Positions 9,281-18,892 of a stretch of DNA of 64,000 nt are shown piece after piece (positions within the stretch are counted from its first letter, which is position 1; each line of letters opens with the position of its first letter). Both the position numbers and the translations under genes were made by a program. Under the pieces are notes generated by a model, which searched no databases, was not told the DNA's origin, and was given only the letters and a program-made list of their open reading frames with translations. Source of the stretch: Chryseobacterium sp. JUb7 (GTDB lineage Bacteria > Bacteroidota > Bacteroidia > Flavobacteriales > Weeksellaceae). The DNA lies in the NCBI RefSeq assembly GCF_024806495.1, contig NZ_JANUFF010000010.1:62001-126000 (forward strand), read 5' to 3'.

Positions 9281-9772
9281 TTAATCATTGTGTGCTCCTA
9301 TATTGTCTATACTATCAATCTGTTTTATTTTATTTTTAAATTTATCCTGATTTAAATAATAAATATAAAAAAGCAAAATAAGTATAAAAGACATTTTTAC
9401 AAATATCGAATAACTATAATCACTTAATTTAACGTCTAAAATTAAATTTTTCACAAGGCTTACAGTGCATACTAATAATGTAATAAATGAATATAAATTA
9501 AGGATTGCTTTGGTATATTTAAATCTCCTTTTTATTATTAATACTAAAATAAAATTAATTGTAAATTGAATTAGGCTTAAAACCCCTTGATTTCTATAAA
9601 TTCTAGCTTGTTCATTAAATAATATAGACTCATTTATGGATATTCCTGATGGAAATTTATAATAAAATGATAAAAGAAATACAAAACCTATTAAATAAAA
9701 ACAGCTTAATATGATATGAAACCACAATAAGAACTTATATTGATTTTTATTTAAGATGTCCTCCAATTCCAT
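9281..9772 (-). CDS. Small integral membrane protein of unknown function
   Basis: The 163-residue protein has about four hydrophobic helices (LLWFHIILSCFYLIGFVFLL, LIQFTINFILVLII, ILNLYSFITLLVCTVSLV, MSFILILLFYIYYL) and a charged C-terminal tail. I recognise no family. Its ATG shares one base with the stop of the upstream aminotransferase gene (TAATG), so the two are translationally coupled. Its sequence is more AT-rich than its neighbours. Position suggests, but does not prove, a role in envelope glycan assembly. Confidence 0.7.
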   Translation of the reverse strand: MELEDILNKNQYKFLLWFHIILSCFYLIGFVFLLSFYYKFPSGISINESILFNEQARIYRNQGVLSLIQFTINFILVLIIKRRFKYTKAILNLYSFITLLVCTVSLVKNLILDVKLSDYSYSIFVKMSFILILLFYIYYLNQDKFKNKIKQIDSIDNIGAHND

Positions 9773-10896
9773 TAAGCCATAAACTCCAGCACCGCATCCG
9801 TAATATACTTCAGCTGCTCTTCATCCAGTTCAGTATGCATCGGAAGAGAAATTACCTGATCCAGAAGCTTATCTGTATTTACAAAGTCTGCATCGTTGCT
9901 TTCCTGATAATATGCTTTTTGCTTTCTCAATGCAACAGGATAATATATCATGGCAGGAATTTCTTTCTCTGTCAAGAATTTCTGTAGTTCGTTACGCTTT
10001 CCATTAAGAATTCTTAATGTATACTGGTGAAAAACATGAGTAGAATTTTCTGCTCTTTTCGGAGTTAAAATATTTTCATTTCCGGTAAAAGCCTCATCAT
10101 AATAATCAGCTGCTTTTCTTCTCGCTTCATTATAATTATCCAAATTCGGAAGCTTTTTTCTTAAAACCGCCGCCTGAATACTGTCTAAACGAGAATTTAC
10201 CCCAACCTCATCGTGATAGTATCTTTCGTACATTCCGTGGTTGACGATTCCTCTTAAACGGTGAGCCAGCTCATCATTATTCGTAAAAATTGCACCACCG
10301 TCTCCGTAGCATCCTAAATTTTTAGATGGAAAGAAAGACGTTGTTCCAACAGTAGACATCGTTCCGGCACTTTTTACAGTACCGTCAGCAAAAGTATATT
10401 CTGAGCCGATAGCCTGCGCGTTATCTTCGATGACATATAAATTATGTTCTTCAGCAATTTTCAGGATTTCTTCCATATTCGCGCATTGTCCGAAAATATG
10501 TACAGGAATAATTGCTTTTGTTTTTGGAGTGATTGCTTTTTTGATAGCTTCAGTTGATATCGTGAATGTATCGTAATCTACATCTACCAAAACAGATTTC
10601 AGTTTTAATAAATGAATGACTTCCACGGTTGCCGCGAAAGTAAAATCAGCTGTGATTACCTCATCACCTTCTTTCAGGTCCAGAGCCATCAGAGCGATCT
10701 GTAAAGCATCTGTACCGTTGGCACACGGGATCACATGTTTTACATTTAAATAAGATTCCAATTCATTCTGGAAAGACTTTACTTCCGGGCCGTTGATAAA
10801 GGCTGCCGAATCCATTACATTTAAAACTGCATTATCTACATCATTCTTTATTTTGTAATACTGACTTTGTAAGTCAACCATCTGAATTTTTTTCAT
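9772..10896 (-). CDS. DegT/DnrJ/EryC1/StrS-family aminotransferase
   Basis: The 374-residue PLP enzyme has the family's N-terminal MVDLQSQYYKIK, the NGTDALQIALMAL motif, EDNAQAIGS (Asp and Gln contacting the cofactor) and the Schiff-base Lys192 in SFFPSKNLGCYGDGGAI. Such enzymes transaminate keto-sugars bound to nucleotides for surface polysaccharides. The frame extends two codons upstream to a TTG at 10902, but the ATG at 10896 is preferred. Downstream genes overlap or lie close (membrane protein, galE), consistent with one operon. Confidence 0.9.
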   Translation of the reverse strand: MKKIQMVDLQSQYYKIKNDVDNAVLNVMDSAAFINGPEVKSFQNELESYLNVKHVIPCANGTDALQIALMALDLKEGDEVITADFTFAATVEVIHLLKLKSVLVDVDYDTFTISTEAIKKAITPKTKAIIPVHIFGQCANMEEILKIAEEHNLYVIEDNAQAIGSEYTFADGTVKSAGTMSTVGTTSFFPSKNLGCYGDGGAIFTNNDELAHRLRGIVNHGMYERYYHDEVGVNSRLDSIQAAVLRKKLPNLDNYNEARRKAADYYDEAFTGNENILTPKRAENSTHVFHQYTLRILNGKRNELQKFLTEKEIPAMIYYPVALRKQKAYYQESNDADFVNTDKLLDQVISLPMHTELDEEQLKYITDAVLEFMA

Positions 10897-10982
10897 AAAC
10901 AAATATTTCTGTAAAAATAAGGAATTTAATATCCTTTCAAAAATTTTATTGATTTTGTTTTATCTTTATACAAAATAACTCC

Positions 10983-12587
10983 ATGAAAAAAACTTTACTC
11001 TTTTGTCTTCTAGCCGGTTACTCTGTCTCTTTTGCGCAGACACAGCTGGTTTTTGTGTTTTTTAAAGACAAACCCAATAAAGCAGCTTTTTATGCCAACC
11101 CTTTATCAGAATTAAGCCAAAAGTCCCTCAACAGGCGTACAGCGCTGGGAATTTCATTAAATGACCAGGATGCTCCCATTGAGCCGTCATACATCCAAAA
11201 TATCCAAAATTTAGGATTCACAGTTACCGATTATTCAAAATGGCTGAATGGAGTTGCTGTAAATGCCACCCCCGCCCAAATCACCACTTTACAGTCTCAA
11301 ACCTATGTACAAAACGTTGAAAGTTTTGCCAGAAATTCTGCAGGAGGAACGAAGATTGTACAAAACAAATGGGACGAATCTCATGATACAACCGGTAAGA
11401 TCTTAACGACCTTTGATTACGGCTCAGGTACGGAACAGATTGACCAGATTAATCTTCGCCCGCTTCATCTGGCTGGCTATACAGGAACAGGAGTTACCGT
11501 GGCGGTCATTGATACCGGTTTTCCGACAGTCAATACCGGATCTGCATTTTCAAGACTTTGGACAAACGGTCAGATTAAAGGAGGTTATGATTTTGTAACG
11601 AAGACGACCGATATTTATAATCCTTCACTGAATGCACATGGAACCGTTGTTTTAGGCTCCATTGGCGGCTACATTCAGGATAGCTTTGTCGGTTCGGCCC
11701 CGGATGCCGATTTTTATCTTTACAGAAGCGAAAATACCGCTGTAGAGATTCCTCAGGAAGAAATCTACTGGATCGAGGCAGCAGAAGAAGCCGACCGAAA
11801 AGGAGTTGATCTTATTACAAGCTCATTGGGTTACAATACATTTGATGACACCCGTTACAATTATACCTATGCCAATATGAACGGCACCACCTCTTTCATT
11901 GCAAGAGGTGCCGAAATTGCTGTTAATAAAGGAATTTTCGTATTGGTTGCTGCCGGAAATTCGGGACAGCTGACCTGGCATTATATCATCACCCCTGCAG
12001 ATAATGCCAAAGTTTTCACTATCGGCTCTGTAGATTCTGCAGGAGCTTCTTCAGGATTTTCATCATACGGACCTAATTCGGCAGGTGTCGTAAAACCGGA
12101 TGCAAGTGCAAGAGGAAGTTTATCAACGACTGTCAATAACAATTCAACCAGTGTGGTAAGCGGAACTTCTATTGCCACGCCCATTGCAGCAGGAGGAGTA
12201 GCCTGTCTGATTCAGGCTTTTTCTACGATGAACAGAGACCTGATGAGAACCCGACTGAGACAAACCGCGTCTCTTTCTCCAAGCCATACCGACCAGATGG
12301 GCTTTGGAATTTTAAATTTCGGAAGTTTTTACAACAATGTTTTAAATACTTCTGAATGGGTTAAGAAAAAAGAGATCGCTATTTTCCCGAATCCGGTTAA
12401 AAATATTCTTAACATTGCTGCTGACACGGATGTTTTATCATTGGAAGTTTATGATAATTTAGGCCGTTTCATTACAAAAGCTCATCAACAGAAATCCGTA
12501 AAAGTGGAAGACTTTGCAAAAGGAGTTTACTATCTGAAAATCCAGACAAAGACCAGAACTTACTATGAGAAATTTATAAAAGAATAA
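10983..12587 (+). CDS. Secreted S8 subtilisin-like serine protease with type IX secretion C-terminal domain
   Basis: The 534-residue protein has a signal peptide (cleavage near SFAQ), an inhibitor-like prodomain to about residue 130, then the subtilase domain. Its triad is Asp177 (VAVIDTGF), His219 (NAHGT) and Ser396 (SGTSIATP). The C-terminal 75 residues (IFPNPVKNILNI...VYDNLGRFI...GVYYLKIQTK) match the type A T9SS sorting domain. It should therefore cross the outer membrane by the Por system and be released or surface-anchored. It is divergent from the aminotransferase gene. Confidence 0.93.
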   Translation: MKKTLLFCLLAGYSVSFAQTQLVFVFFKDKPNKAAFYANPLSELSQKSLNRRTALGISLNDQDAPIEPSYIQNIQNLGFTVTDYSKWLNGVAVNATPAQITTLQSQTYVQNVESFARNSAGGTKIVQNKWDESHDTTGKILTTFDYGSGTEQIDQINLRPLHLAGYTGTGVTVAVIDTGFPTVNTGSAFSRLWTNGQIKGGYDFVTKTTDIYNPSLNAHGTVVLGSIGGYIQDSFVGSAPDADFYLYRSENTAVEIPQEEIYWIEAAEEADRKGVDLITSSLGYNTFDDTRYNYTYANMNGTTSFIARGAEIAVNKGIFVLVAAGNSGQLTWHYIITPADNAKVFTIGSVDSAGASSGFSSYGPNSAGVVKPDASARGSLSTTVNNNSTSVVSGTSIATPIAAGGVACLIQAFSTMNRDLMRTRLRQTASLSPSHTDQMGFGILNFGSFYNNVLNTSEWVKKKEIAIFPNPVKNILNIAADTDVLSLEVYDNLGRFITKAHQQKSVKVEDFAKGVYYLKIQTKTRTYYEKFIKE

Positions 12588-12723
12588 ATTAATTTCGCTT
12601 AACTTATAAATCTTTTAATAATAAAAAAACAATAACCATGACACCAATTTTCACAAACCGCTCTTTGTGGAAGGTCCGGACTTCAAAAAATTTTGAACGA
12701 CCTGTAAATCCACTTCGAGATAA

Positions 12724-12924
12724 TCACGATGGACAATCGGGAAAAATAGATTCCATAGAATCTGACTGTATCCCCGATTGCCATTCTAAATATTCAACCT
12801 CATCAAATACAGGATATGACTGATCTATTCCAATAGATCCAGCTAAAATATGACCACCTTGAGAATGAAACCATTCAAAGGAATTTTTACCAAAAAAATA
12901 TCTTTTCAAATTCTCTCCAGACAT
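12724..12924 (-). other. Unrecognised short ORF, possible gene remnant
   Basis: A 66-codon ATG frame (MSGENLKRYFFGKNSFEWF...) lies in an otherwise gene-free stretch (12588-13020). Shifting frame by one base in the TTTTTCCC run near 12735 lengthens it by about 28 residues (IVHRDYLEVDLQVVQNF...) to a stop near 12650. The residue composition is protein-like, but I recognise no family, and both frames could be chance. An opposing ORF at 12638-12823 looks like a shadow. Confidence 0.2.
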
Positions 12925-13020
12925 TCAACGTAGGAGAGATAATCTGCTATAGCGTTTATCACCATTTATTTTTTGCACCATGCAGATAAATAATGGCGGA
13001 ATACACTCAGATATCCGGAT

Positions 13021-14205
13021 ATGAATAATATTTCAACCAAAAACTGTATTAATCTGATGATAAATAATAAAAGAAACAGCCATGTCATAATTATAGGGGG
13101 AAGCGTCGCCGGATGCGTAATGGCAGAAGTAATGTCAACCCATTTTGATCAGGTCACTATTGTTGAAAAAGACAATTTCTACAATGAAAGTGATGATCGG
13201 AAAAATGTACCTCAGGAAAAGTTTTCACATTTTTTAATGAAAGGTGGGGAAAAAATGCTGAATACAATTTTTACAAACTTCAGTGAAGATCTGAAAACCG
13301 CAGGTGCTTTAAGTAATGATATAGGAAAAATTCCATGGTTCCAAAATGGTCTTTGGAAAAAAGATTTGGAAACCGGAGAAGACCTCTTAATATTCAGCCG
13401 CCGCCTTCTGGATAACTGTCTCAGAAAAAGAATAAAAGAAAATAAGAAAGTCAGTATCTTATCAGAATCAGCTTTTGAAAGCTTTTTATATCATTCAGAA
13501 AATGGAATAAACAGATCTCTGCGGGGAATAAAATATTTGGATTTTGGTGATAATACCGTGAAGGAATTATCAGCAGATCTTGTTATTGATGCCGGTGGTT
13601 TGGGGACCAGAACATCAAAACTTTTAAAAGAGGACGGATTTGGCGCGACCTCCGAACAGGTTGTCATCAATAACGTTGGATATACCTCCAGAATATACAG
13701 CCGTGATCCACGATCTGATCAGGACAGTCTATTAATCCTGCTTTTTCCACAGCCACCACATCAAAAAACAATCGGGATAGCTACTCCTATAGAAAACGGC
13801 AGATGGTTGGTAACAATAGCTGGCTGGTTTAACCAGTTCCCAAAGCAGAATGCTGATTCATTTGATGATTATATGAAAAATCACCTTCCTTCCCAGGAAA
13901 TTTACAATAAAATCAAAGACTGTGAACCTTTATCTGGTGTCAGCATGTACAAGCACCCTAAAAGTATATGGAAGCGCTATGATACTTTACAAAATTTCCC
14001 CGATGGATTACTGGTTGTAGGCGCCTCTCTTTGCAGTATAAACCCATTTCTGGGACAAGGAATGACATTAAGCATTATGCAGGCCAAAACCACAGATAAA
14101 TTCATAGCGGGATGGCAAAAAGGTAAGTATCCTACAAAATTTATTCAAAAAAGTTCACAAAAGACGTTCAGGATTCATGGGAAATGGGAGAATTGGAAGA
14201 TATGA
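13021..14205 (+). CDS. FAD-dependent oxidoreductase (monooxygenase/reductase type), 5' part of a frameshifted gene
   Basis: This 394-codon frame holds a Rossmann FAD site (HVIIIGGSVAGCVMAEVMS), the acid ending the second strand (TIVEKDNF), a DLVIDAGGLGTRTSK motif and the ribityl-binding GLLVVGASLCSINPFLGQGMTLS. The overall plan is that of the flavin monooxygenase/geranylgeranyl-reductase superfamily; the substrate is unknown. The last 17 residues are out of phase: homologous-looking sequence continues in the -1 frame from about 14151 to 14405. Restoring one A in the six-A run at 14147-14152 rejoins the two parts into a protein of about 461 residues. An internal ATG at 13054 is another possible start. 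Confidence 0.75.
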   Translation: MNNISTKNCINLMINNKRNSHVIIIGGSVAGCVMAEVMSTHFDQVTIVEKDNFYNESDDRKNVPQEKFSHFLMKGGEKMLNTIFTNFSEDLKTAGALSNDIGKIPWFQNGLWKKDLETGEDLLIFSRRLLDNCLRKRIKENKKVSILSESAFESFLYHSENGINRSLRGIKYLDFGDNTVKELSADLVIDAGGLGTRTSKLLKEDGFGATSEQVVINNVGYTSRIYSRDPRSDQDSLLILLFPQPPHQKTIGIATPIENGRWLVTIAGWFNQFPKQNADSFDDYMKNHLPSQEIYNKIKDCEPLSGVSMYKHPKSIWKRYDTLQNFPDGLLVVGASLCSINPFLGQGMTLSIMQAKTTDKFIAGWQKGKYPTKFIQKSSQKTFRIHGKWENWKI

Positions 14206-14405
14206 GATACACAGAAACAAAAGGTAAACGAACGTTTCTGTTAAAGCTCAAGCATCGCTATACCGAAGATTTTGTCAAGCTTTCGGCGACCAAGGACTTT
14301 GCAAGAAAAATACACCTTGAAATCGTTCATATGCTAAAACCCAGCTATTGGGCATTTCATCCTAAAATAGTGATGTTAATCTTAAGGTCTTACTTAAAAA
14401 AATAA
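14184..14405 (+). pseudogene. 3' part of the frameshifted FAD-dependent oxidoreductase
   Basis: This frame reads MGELEDMRYTETKGKRTFLL...HMLKPSYWAFHPKIVMLILRSYL. It is the typical C-terminal segment of this oxidoreductase group (an (E)DLRYPET-like motif, then a helical tail) rather than an independent gene. It stays open upstream through FTKDVQDSWEM, beginning near 14151, overlapping the end of the first part. It may reflect a true mutation, a sequencing error in the A-run or, less likely, slippage. Confidence 0.7.
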
Positions 14406-14412
14406 CATATTT

Positions 14413-14456
14413 AAAACCCCAAAGCCTGAAAAATTAGACTTTGGGGTTTTTATTTT
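14413..14456. terminator. Bidirectional terminator between oxidoreductase and ppc
   Basis: Perfect 12-base arms AAAACCCCAAAG / CTTTGGGGTTTT surround a 14-base loop. There are T-runs on both sides, between convergent genes. Confidence 0.85.
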
Positions 14457-16990
14457 TAAGCCGAATTTCTACTGGCATTAATATTTCCAAACAGCGAGCG
14501 GGTTACCAGCTTTTCATAAGCTTCTTTATTTCCTTCTCCTTTTTGAATTTTCATTAAAGCATACTGCTGGATACTTAGCAGTGGCAGTACAATTCTCTCG
14601 CGAATTTTTACCGATTTCCTGGATAAAGGGTCTTCTTCCTGCAGCATTTTAAAGCCTGTCAGTTCAAGCATAATATTTTTGGAAAGATTAAACTCATCAA
14701 AAAGTATATTCCAGAACGCTCCGAACTTCGGATTGTTTTTAATGTAATAAGTTAAAGGAAAATATGACTTATTCATACTCATCATTGAGTTCAAAACCAA
14801 TGTTTTAAAGAAATCCGAACCTTTATACAGTTCTCTTACTTCTTCAAACCTTCCCTGCTCTTTCATCTGCTGCATTGCAAAACCGAACCCGAAAAATCCG
14901 GGAACATTCTGTTTCAGCTGAGACCATGATCCCACAAAGGGTATAGCTCTTAAATCTTCAAATTTAAGCTCACTTCCACCACCTCTTTTTGACGGGCGGC
15001 TACCGATATTGGTTTTTCCATAGTATTCCAGCGTACTCATTTCCTGTAAATAAGGAACGAACATTGGGTGCGCTTTCAGGTCCGAGTATTTTTTATAACT
15101 GATATCTGCCAGCTCGATAATCAGCTTTCTTTCTTTTTCCGTTAAGTCTTTTTTAGAATTTTTAAAGACATCATTCTCAACTCCGGCTGTCAAAAGCTGT
15201 TCGAAGTTGTATTTTGCCTGTTCCTTATTTCCGAAAATACTTGTAATCGTCTGCCCCTGAATCGTTAATTCAATTTTATTATTGGCTATCGTATTGCCTT
15301 GGGAAGCGTAGAAGTCATGGGTTTTCCCGCCACCTCTTGCTGGAGGCCCTCCTCTGCCGTCGAAGAATACTACCTTTATTCCGTTTTGTTCGGAAAGTTT
15401 CGTTAAAACTTCTTTGGCTTTATAAATTTCCCAGTTGGCTTTCAGGTATCCACCATCTTTCGTTCCGTCTGAGAAACCCAGCATAATAGTCTGCTGATTT
15501 CCTCTTTTTAAAAGATGTTTTTTATAAATAGGGTTCTGATACAGTTCATTCATCACCCCTTCTGCATTTGCTAGACCTTCCATCGTTTCAAAAAGCGGAA
15601 CAATATCCATATTGATTTCTTGATCCTGATAACCGCAAACTTTAAAAAATGCATATACATTCATCACGTCTTTTACAGCATCAGAATTAGAAATGATATA
15701 GCGGTTCATTCCTCTGAAACCATTCAGCTGCTGGATTTCTGAAACCTGAGCAACTGTAAGTAAAGTATCCTTAACAATCCCTTCAAAATCGTCAGGATTA
15801 ACCTGAGCTGAAACCTCAATTAACCGATTAAATTTATCTTCATAAGTGGCTTCAATATTTCCGTTAATTTTAGCAAAAACCTCATCAATCACCTGCTGAT
15901 GGATTCTACTGTCCTGTCGAACATCCAAAGTTGCAAAATGAGTTCCGAAAATCTTCACCCGATCCCTGAAATTCACCAAAAGATCAAGAAATAATGAATT
16001 GTGCTCTTCAACAAGGATTTTTTCAGCTTCATCCGCTTTTTTCAGGATATCTTCGGAAGTAATTATTTTACCGTCAAAAATAGCTCCATATAATTCTTCA
16101 CTTAACTGGTTTAAAACCTCTGAAACTCCTCTGAAGCTTAATCGTCGCCGAATAAATTTCAAATGGCTGTAATAGGATTTTAAGATCGCTGACCTAAGTT
16201 CTTCTGCGACTCTTTTCGTCACATCAGCCGTTACAAAAGGATTTCCGTCTCTGTCACCACCCGGCCAAAAGCCCAATTGGATGATATCTTCATGCAAATG
16301 AAAATGTCCGTTTCCAAATGTCTTTCTGATCTTCGTAAACAGCTCTCCAATGGTATCGTAATAGACGTATCTCAAATAAGAAATAATGCTCAGAGCCTCA
16401 TCAATGGGAGTCGGTTTTTCTTTATTGACGAAAGGTGTTTTTCCTAATTGCTGCAGCAGCATATCAATATTTGTCACTGAATCTGTCGTGATTGCCGTTC
16501 TCAGATCCTGAATGATCCTCTGAACCGAACTCGGATAAAACTGTGTCGGGTGTGCCGTGAAAACCACTTTCACCGTAAAGTCTTTCAGTTTTTCACGAAC
16601 TTTCTCCAGTTTATGATCCTGTAGAGAGCGCTCGTAAAGATTGGTGACTGTTCCGTTATCACTCTCTGAGTGCAGGTTTGGAAAGGCAGCATCTTCAATA
16701 CTGTCAAATAAAACAACCTGTCTTTCAATATACTGTATAATTTTAAAAAGCAGTTCGAGTTTCTGCTCCTCCGACTGTAGATCGGTATGATTTTTAAAGA
16801 ATTCTTCAACGATTTCTTCGGGTGTTTTTCCGGCTTCATAACCGATCTTACTTTCTTCACAAAGAAACGGAAGCAACATCCCGATATTCGTCATTTTATC
16901 ATAAGGCAGGCTCATAAATAATGAATTGTAGATCTGGAACTTATTTTCCACGATCTGCCTGAATTTTTCTGCGCGTTGGTCGTGTATCAT
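14456..16990 (-). CDS. ppc: Phosphoenolpyruvate carboxylase
   Basis: The 844-residue enzyme adds bicarbonate to PEP to make oxaloacetate, replenishing the TCA cycle. Diagnostic motifs are present: FTAHPTQFYP with the catalytic His147, GFWPGGDRDGNPFVT, LGFSDGTKDGGYL, the FFDGRGGPPARGGG loop (FHGRGG in most homologues) and SRPSKRGGG. The second residue of the TAHPTE motif's end is Gln rather than Glu, as in a subset of Bacteroidota enzymes. It stands alone and is divergent from a lipoprotein gene. Confidence 0.95.
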   Translation of the reverse strand: MIHDQRAEKFRQIVENKFQIYNSLFMSLPYDKMTNIGMLLPFLCEESKIGYEAGKTPEEIVEEFFKNHTDLQSEEQKLELLFKIIQYIERQVVLFDSIEDAAFPNLHSESDNGTVTNLYERSLQDHKLEKVREKLKDFTVKVVFTAHPTQFYPSSVQRIIQDLRTAITTDSVTNIDMLLQQLGKTPFVNKEKPTPIDEALSIISYLRYVYYDTIGELFTKIRKTFGNGHFHLHEDIIQLGFWPGGDRDGNPFVTADVTKRVAEELRSAILKSYYSHLKFIRRRLSFRGVSEVLNQLSEELYGAIFDGKIITSEDILKKADEAEKILVEEHNSLFLDLLVNFRDRVKIFGTHFATLDVRQDSRIHQQVIDEVFAKINGNIEATYEDKFNRLIEVSAQVNPDDFEGIVKDTLLTVAQVSEIQQLNGFRGMNRYIISNSDAVKDVMNVYAFFKVCGYQDQEINMDIVPLFETMEGLANAEGVMNELYQNPIYKKHLLKRGNQQTIMLGFSDGTKDGGYLKANWEIYKAKEVLTKLSEQNGIKVVFFDGRGGPPARGGGKTHDFYASQGNTIANNKIELTIQGQTITSIFGNKEQAKYNFEQLLTAGVENDVFKNSKKDLTEKERKLIIELADISYKKYSDLKAHPMFVPYLQEMSTLEYYGKTNIGSRPSKRGGGSELKFEDLRAIPFVGSWSQLKQNVPGFFGFGFAMQQMKEQGRFEEVRELYKGSDFFKTLVLNSMMSMNKSYFPLTYYIKNNPKFGAFWNILFDEFNLSKNIMLELTGFKMLQEEDPLSRKSVKIRERIVLPLLSIQQYALMKIQKGEGNKEAYEKLVTRSLFGNINASRNSA

Positions 16991-17082
16991 ATAACAAATG
17001 TAGGGGATTTTGGTTTTAATTGTATTTCAATTAATTTAAAATTTAAAATTATCTTTACAAAATAACCTAAGTTTTCATTTTG

Positions 17083-17658
17083 ATGTCTTCATTAAAGTAT
17101 ATTTTTTTAATCATTATAATATGTACACTATTCAGCTGTCAATCAAAAACAGATTCAAATGCTGAAAAGAAAAATGTAGAAATAAAATCTACAGAATTTA
17201 TTTATGACCATACAGAATTATCAGACATAAAAAAAATAGAAAATAAGAATAATGGTATTCAATATGCTAAACCTTATCGAATCAGTTTATCAAAAAACTA
17301 TTTCCCTGATATTGAACATTATGATTTTGATCAACCATTAATTTATCGAAAAGATACAGGCAATTTAAACACCCAAACCTCTTATTTTTTCACCAAAAAA
17401 GATAGTACTTTACGATTAATAGAGTACAGTTGGAGCCAAAATAGAAAACAACAATTATTTATTGATAATCTTTATAGTTTTAACAAAAACAAAATTTCAA
17501 AAGTACTGGGAAAAGGGATAGAAACATTTGAAAAAAAAGAGAATTGGTGGCAGAGAACTGTAAGATGGGATAACGATTCTATCCATGTCTTTTCTTTTAT
17601 TTTTGGAGTGGATGAAGGACAAAGGACTAGGGTAATTATCCGATATAAAAAAAATTAA
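17083..17658 (+). CDS. Hypothetical lipoprotein
   Basis: The 191-residue protein has a hydrophobic signal with lipobox FSCQ (Cys about residue 20) and then a Lys/Asp/Asn-rich body with no recognised domain. The motif RTVRWDNDSIHVFSFIFGVDEGQRTRVIIRYKKN at the end reads like beta strands. A TTG at 17080 precedes the ATG; the ATG is preferred. It begins a run of four small envelope or secreted genes of low GC content on the plus strand. Confidence 0.65.
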   Translation: MSSLKYIFLIIIICTLFSCQSKTDSNAEKKNVEIKSTEFIYDHTELSDIKKIENKNNGIQYAKPYRISLSKNYFPDIEHYDFDQPLIYRKDTGNLNTQTSYFFTKKDSTLRLIEYSWSQNRKQQLFIDNLYSFNKNKISKVLGKGIETFEKKENWWQRTVRWDNDSIHVFSFIFGVDEGQRTRVIIRYKKN

Positions 17659-17734
17659 TTTAACAGCTTTTGCAGTTCGGAATTCTGTTGATGACTCAGC
17701 TTAAAATATAGCTTCACAAAAACTTTAATCATAT

Positions 17735-18400
17735 ATGAAATTTGGAATTATTTTTTATTCAATTTTAGGAATATTAGCTTTAATAATAGGCGTTTATTTG
17801 TTACAATATTTTATTCTTCTTTCCATTATTTTTTTTATTGGAACCTTCATCAATGGTGTTTTTATTTATAAAGAATATAATATCCACAAAAATAATATTG
17901 TTGAATATCATGAAAATTCAATTCCTGATGAAGTGATCGTAAAATATTCGCGTTCAGGTAGAATTATTGCTATTGCAACTTATAGTATTTTTGTGATTTT
18001 AGGATTATTTTTTCTATTAGGTCTTAAATTCAAGTTCAACGGAACAGCGATTATTGTATTAATTGTTCTTCTTGGGTTTACAGGATACTTTACTTTTAAA
18101 ATAATTTCAGAAATTAAAAAAATATCGAAAATTATAATCTCTATCAATGGAAAAGGGATACAAATAAAAGATAACCCGAGATACTTTTGGAATAACATTC
18201 AGCTTGAAAAAATAATTGTAAAACGGTTAGTAAGTCGTGAGTCTAAACATGATTACAAGCCTGAAATTAATTATCTATATTTCTTTCATAACAATGAAAA
18301 AATAGAGATTAATATTGATGATTTTGATATTACGGATTATCAACTTGCGCAAGTTTTGAAAATATTTAGAACCCGCCATAATAATTCAGGTATCGTATAA
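17735..18400 (+). CDS. Hypothetical membrane protein
   Basis: The 221-residue protein has two N-terminal hydrophobic helices (residues about 5-45), a basic stretch, two more helices (about 74-120) and a C-terminal soluble region of about 90 residues (IISINGKGIQIKDNPRYFWNNIQ...). I recognise no family. It resembles the many small PH-like or YcxB-like bacterial membrane proteins, but this is only an impression. Confidence 0.65.
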   Translation: MKFGIIFYSILGILALIIGVYLLQYFILLSIIFFIGTFINGVFIYKEYNIHKNNIVEYHENSIPDEVIVKYSRSGRIIAIATYSIFVILGLFFLLGLKFKFNGTAIIVLIVLLGFTGYFTFKIISEIKKISKIIISINGKGIQIKDNPRYFWNNIQLEKIIVKRLVSRESKHDYKPEINYLYFFHNNEKIEINIDDFDITDYQLAQVLKIFRTRHNNSGIV

Positions 18401-18453
18401 TTTTGAATTCAACTCATTAATGATTAATTTTACCCTTCACAGAAATTAATTCC

Positions 18454-18858
18454 ATGAAAAAAATATTCCTATTTCTTTTAATCACGTTTATTTTTACAGC
18501 CTGCAGTGACGATTGCTATAATGCACCTCAGACCATCGCTTTTGAATTTGTTAATTCTAATAATGAAAATCTGATTACTAATGGAAGTCTTGGACCTTTC
18601 TCAATCAGTGATGAAAACCAAAACGGAGTACAGCTCACCAAAACTGATGATGATAAAATTATTTTAGAAAATGTGGGTGCTTATAATGGAATAAAAAAAT
18701 ATACATTCTATTCTGCTGTTAAGATTTTTAATTTTTCAATTCATTCGTCAGAATTTAAAGGTGGCTGTGACGGATATCAGATCAATAAATTGACATTTAC
18801 AGGGGTAGGTATAGACGTAACCGATGAAAATGGATACTATAAAATTGTACTGCAATAA
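18454..18858 (+). CDS. Hypothetical lipoprotein
   Basis: The 134-residue protein has a signal ending TACSDD (lipobox Cys about residue 17). A short mature domain carries two further cysteines (DDCYNAP and GGCDGYQ) that could form a disulfide. I recognise no family. Confidence 0.65.
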   Translation: MKKIFLFLLITFIFTACSDDCYNAPQTIAFEFVNSNNENLITNGSLGPFSISDENQNGVQLTKTDDDKIILENVGAYNGIKKYTFYSAVKIFNFSIHSSEFKGGCDGYQINKLTFTGVGIDVTDENGYYKIVLQ

Positions 18859-18892
18859 ATTTTGACTTTAGTAAATTTGCAAAAACAACAGA

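Noticed and set aside
12638-12823. 61-codon plus-strand ORF
   Set aside because: It opposes the slightly more protein-like minus frame, has no family resemblance and ends without a terminator.
14139-14205. Programmed -1 ribosomal frameshift in the oxidoreductase gene
   Set aside because: AAAAAAG is present but the zero-frame codons are CAA AAA AGT, not AAA AAG, so it is not a classical slippery heptamer in phase, and no downstream pseudoknot is evident. A simple indel is likelier.
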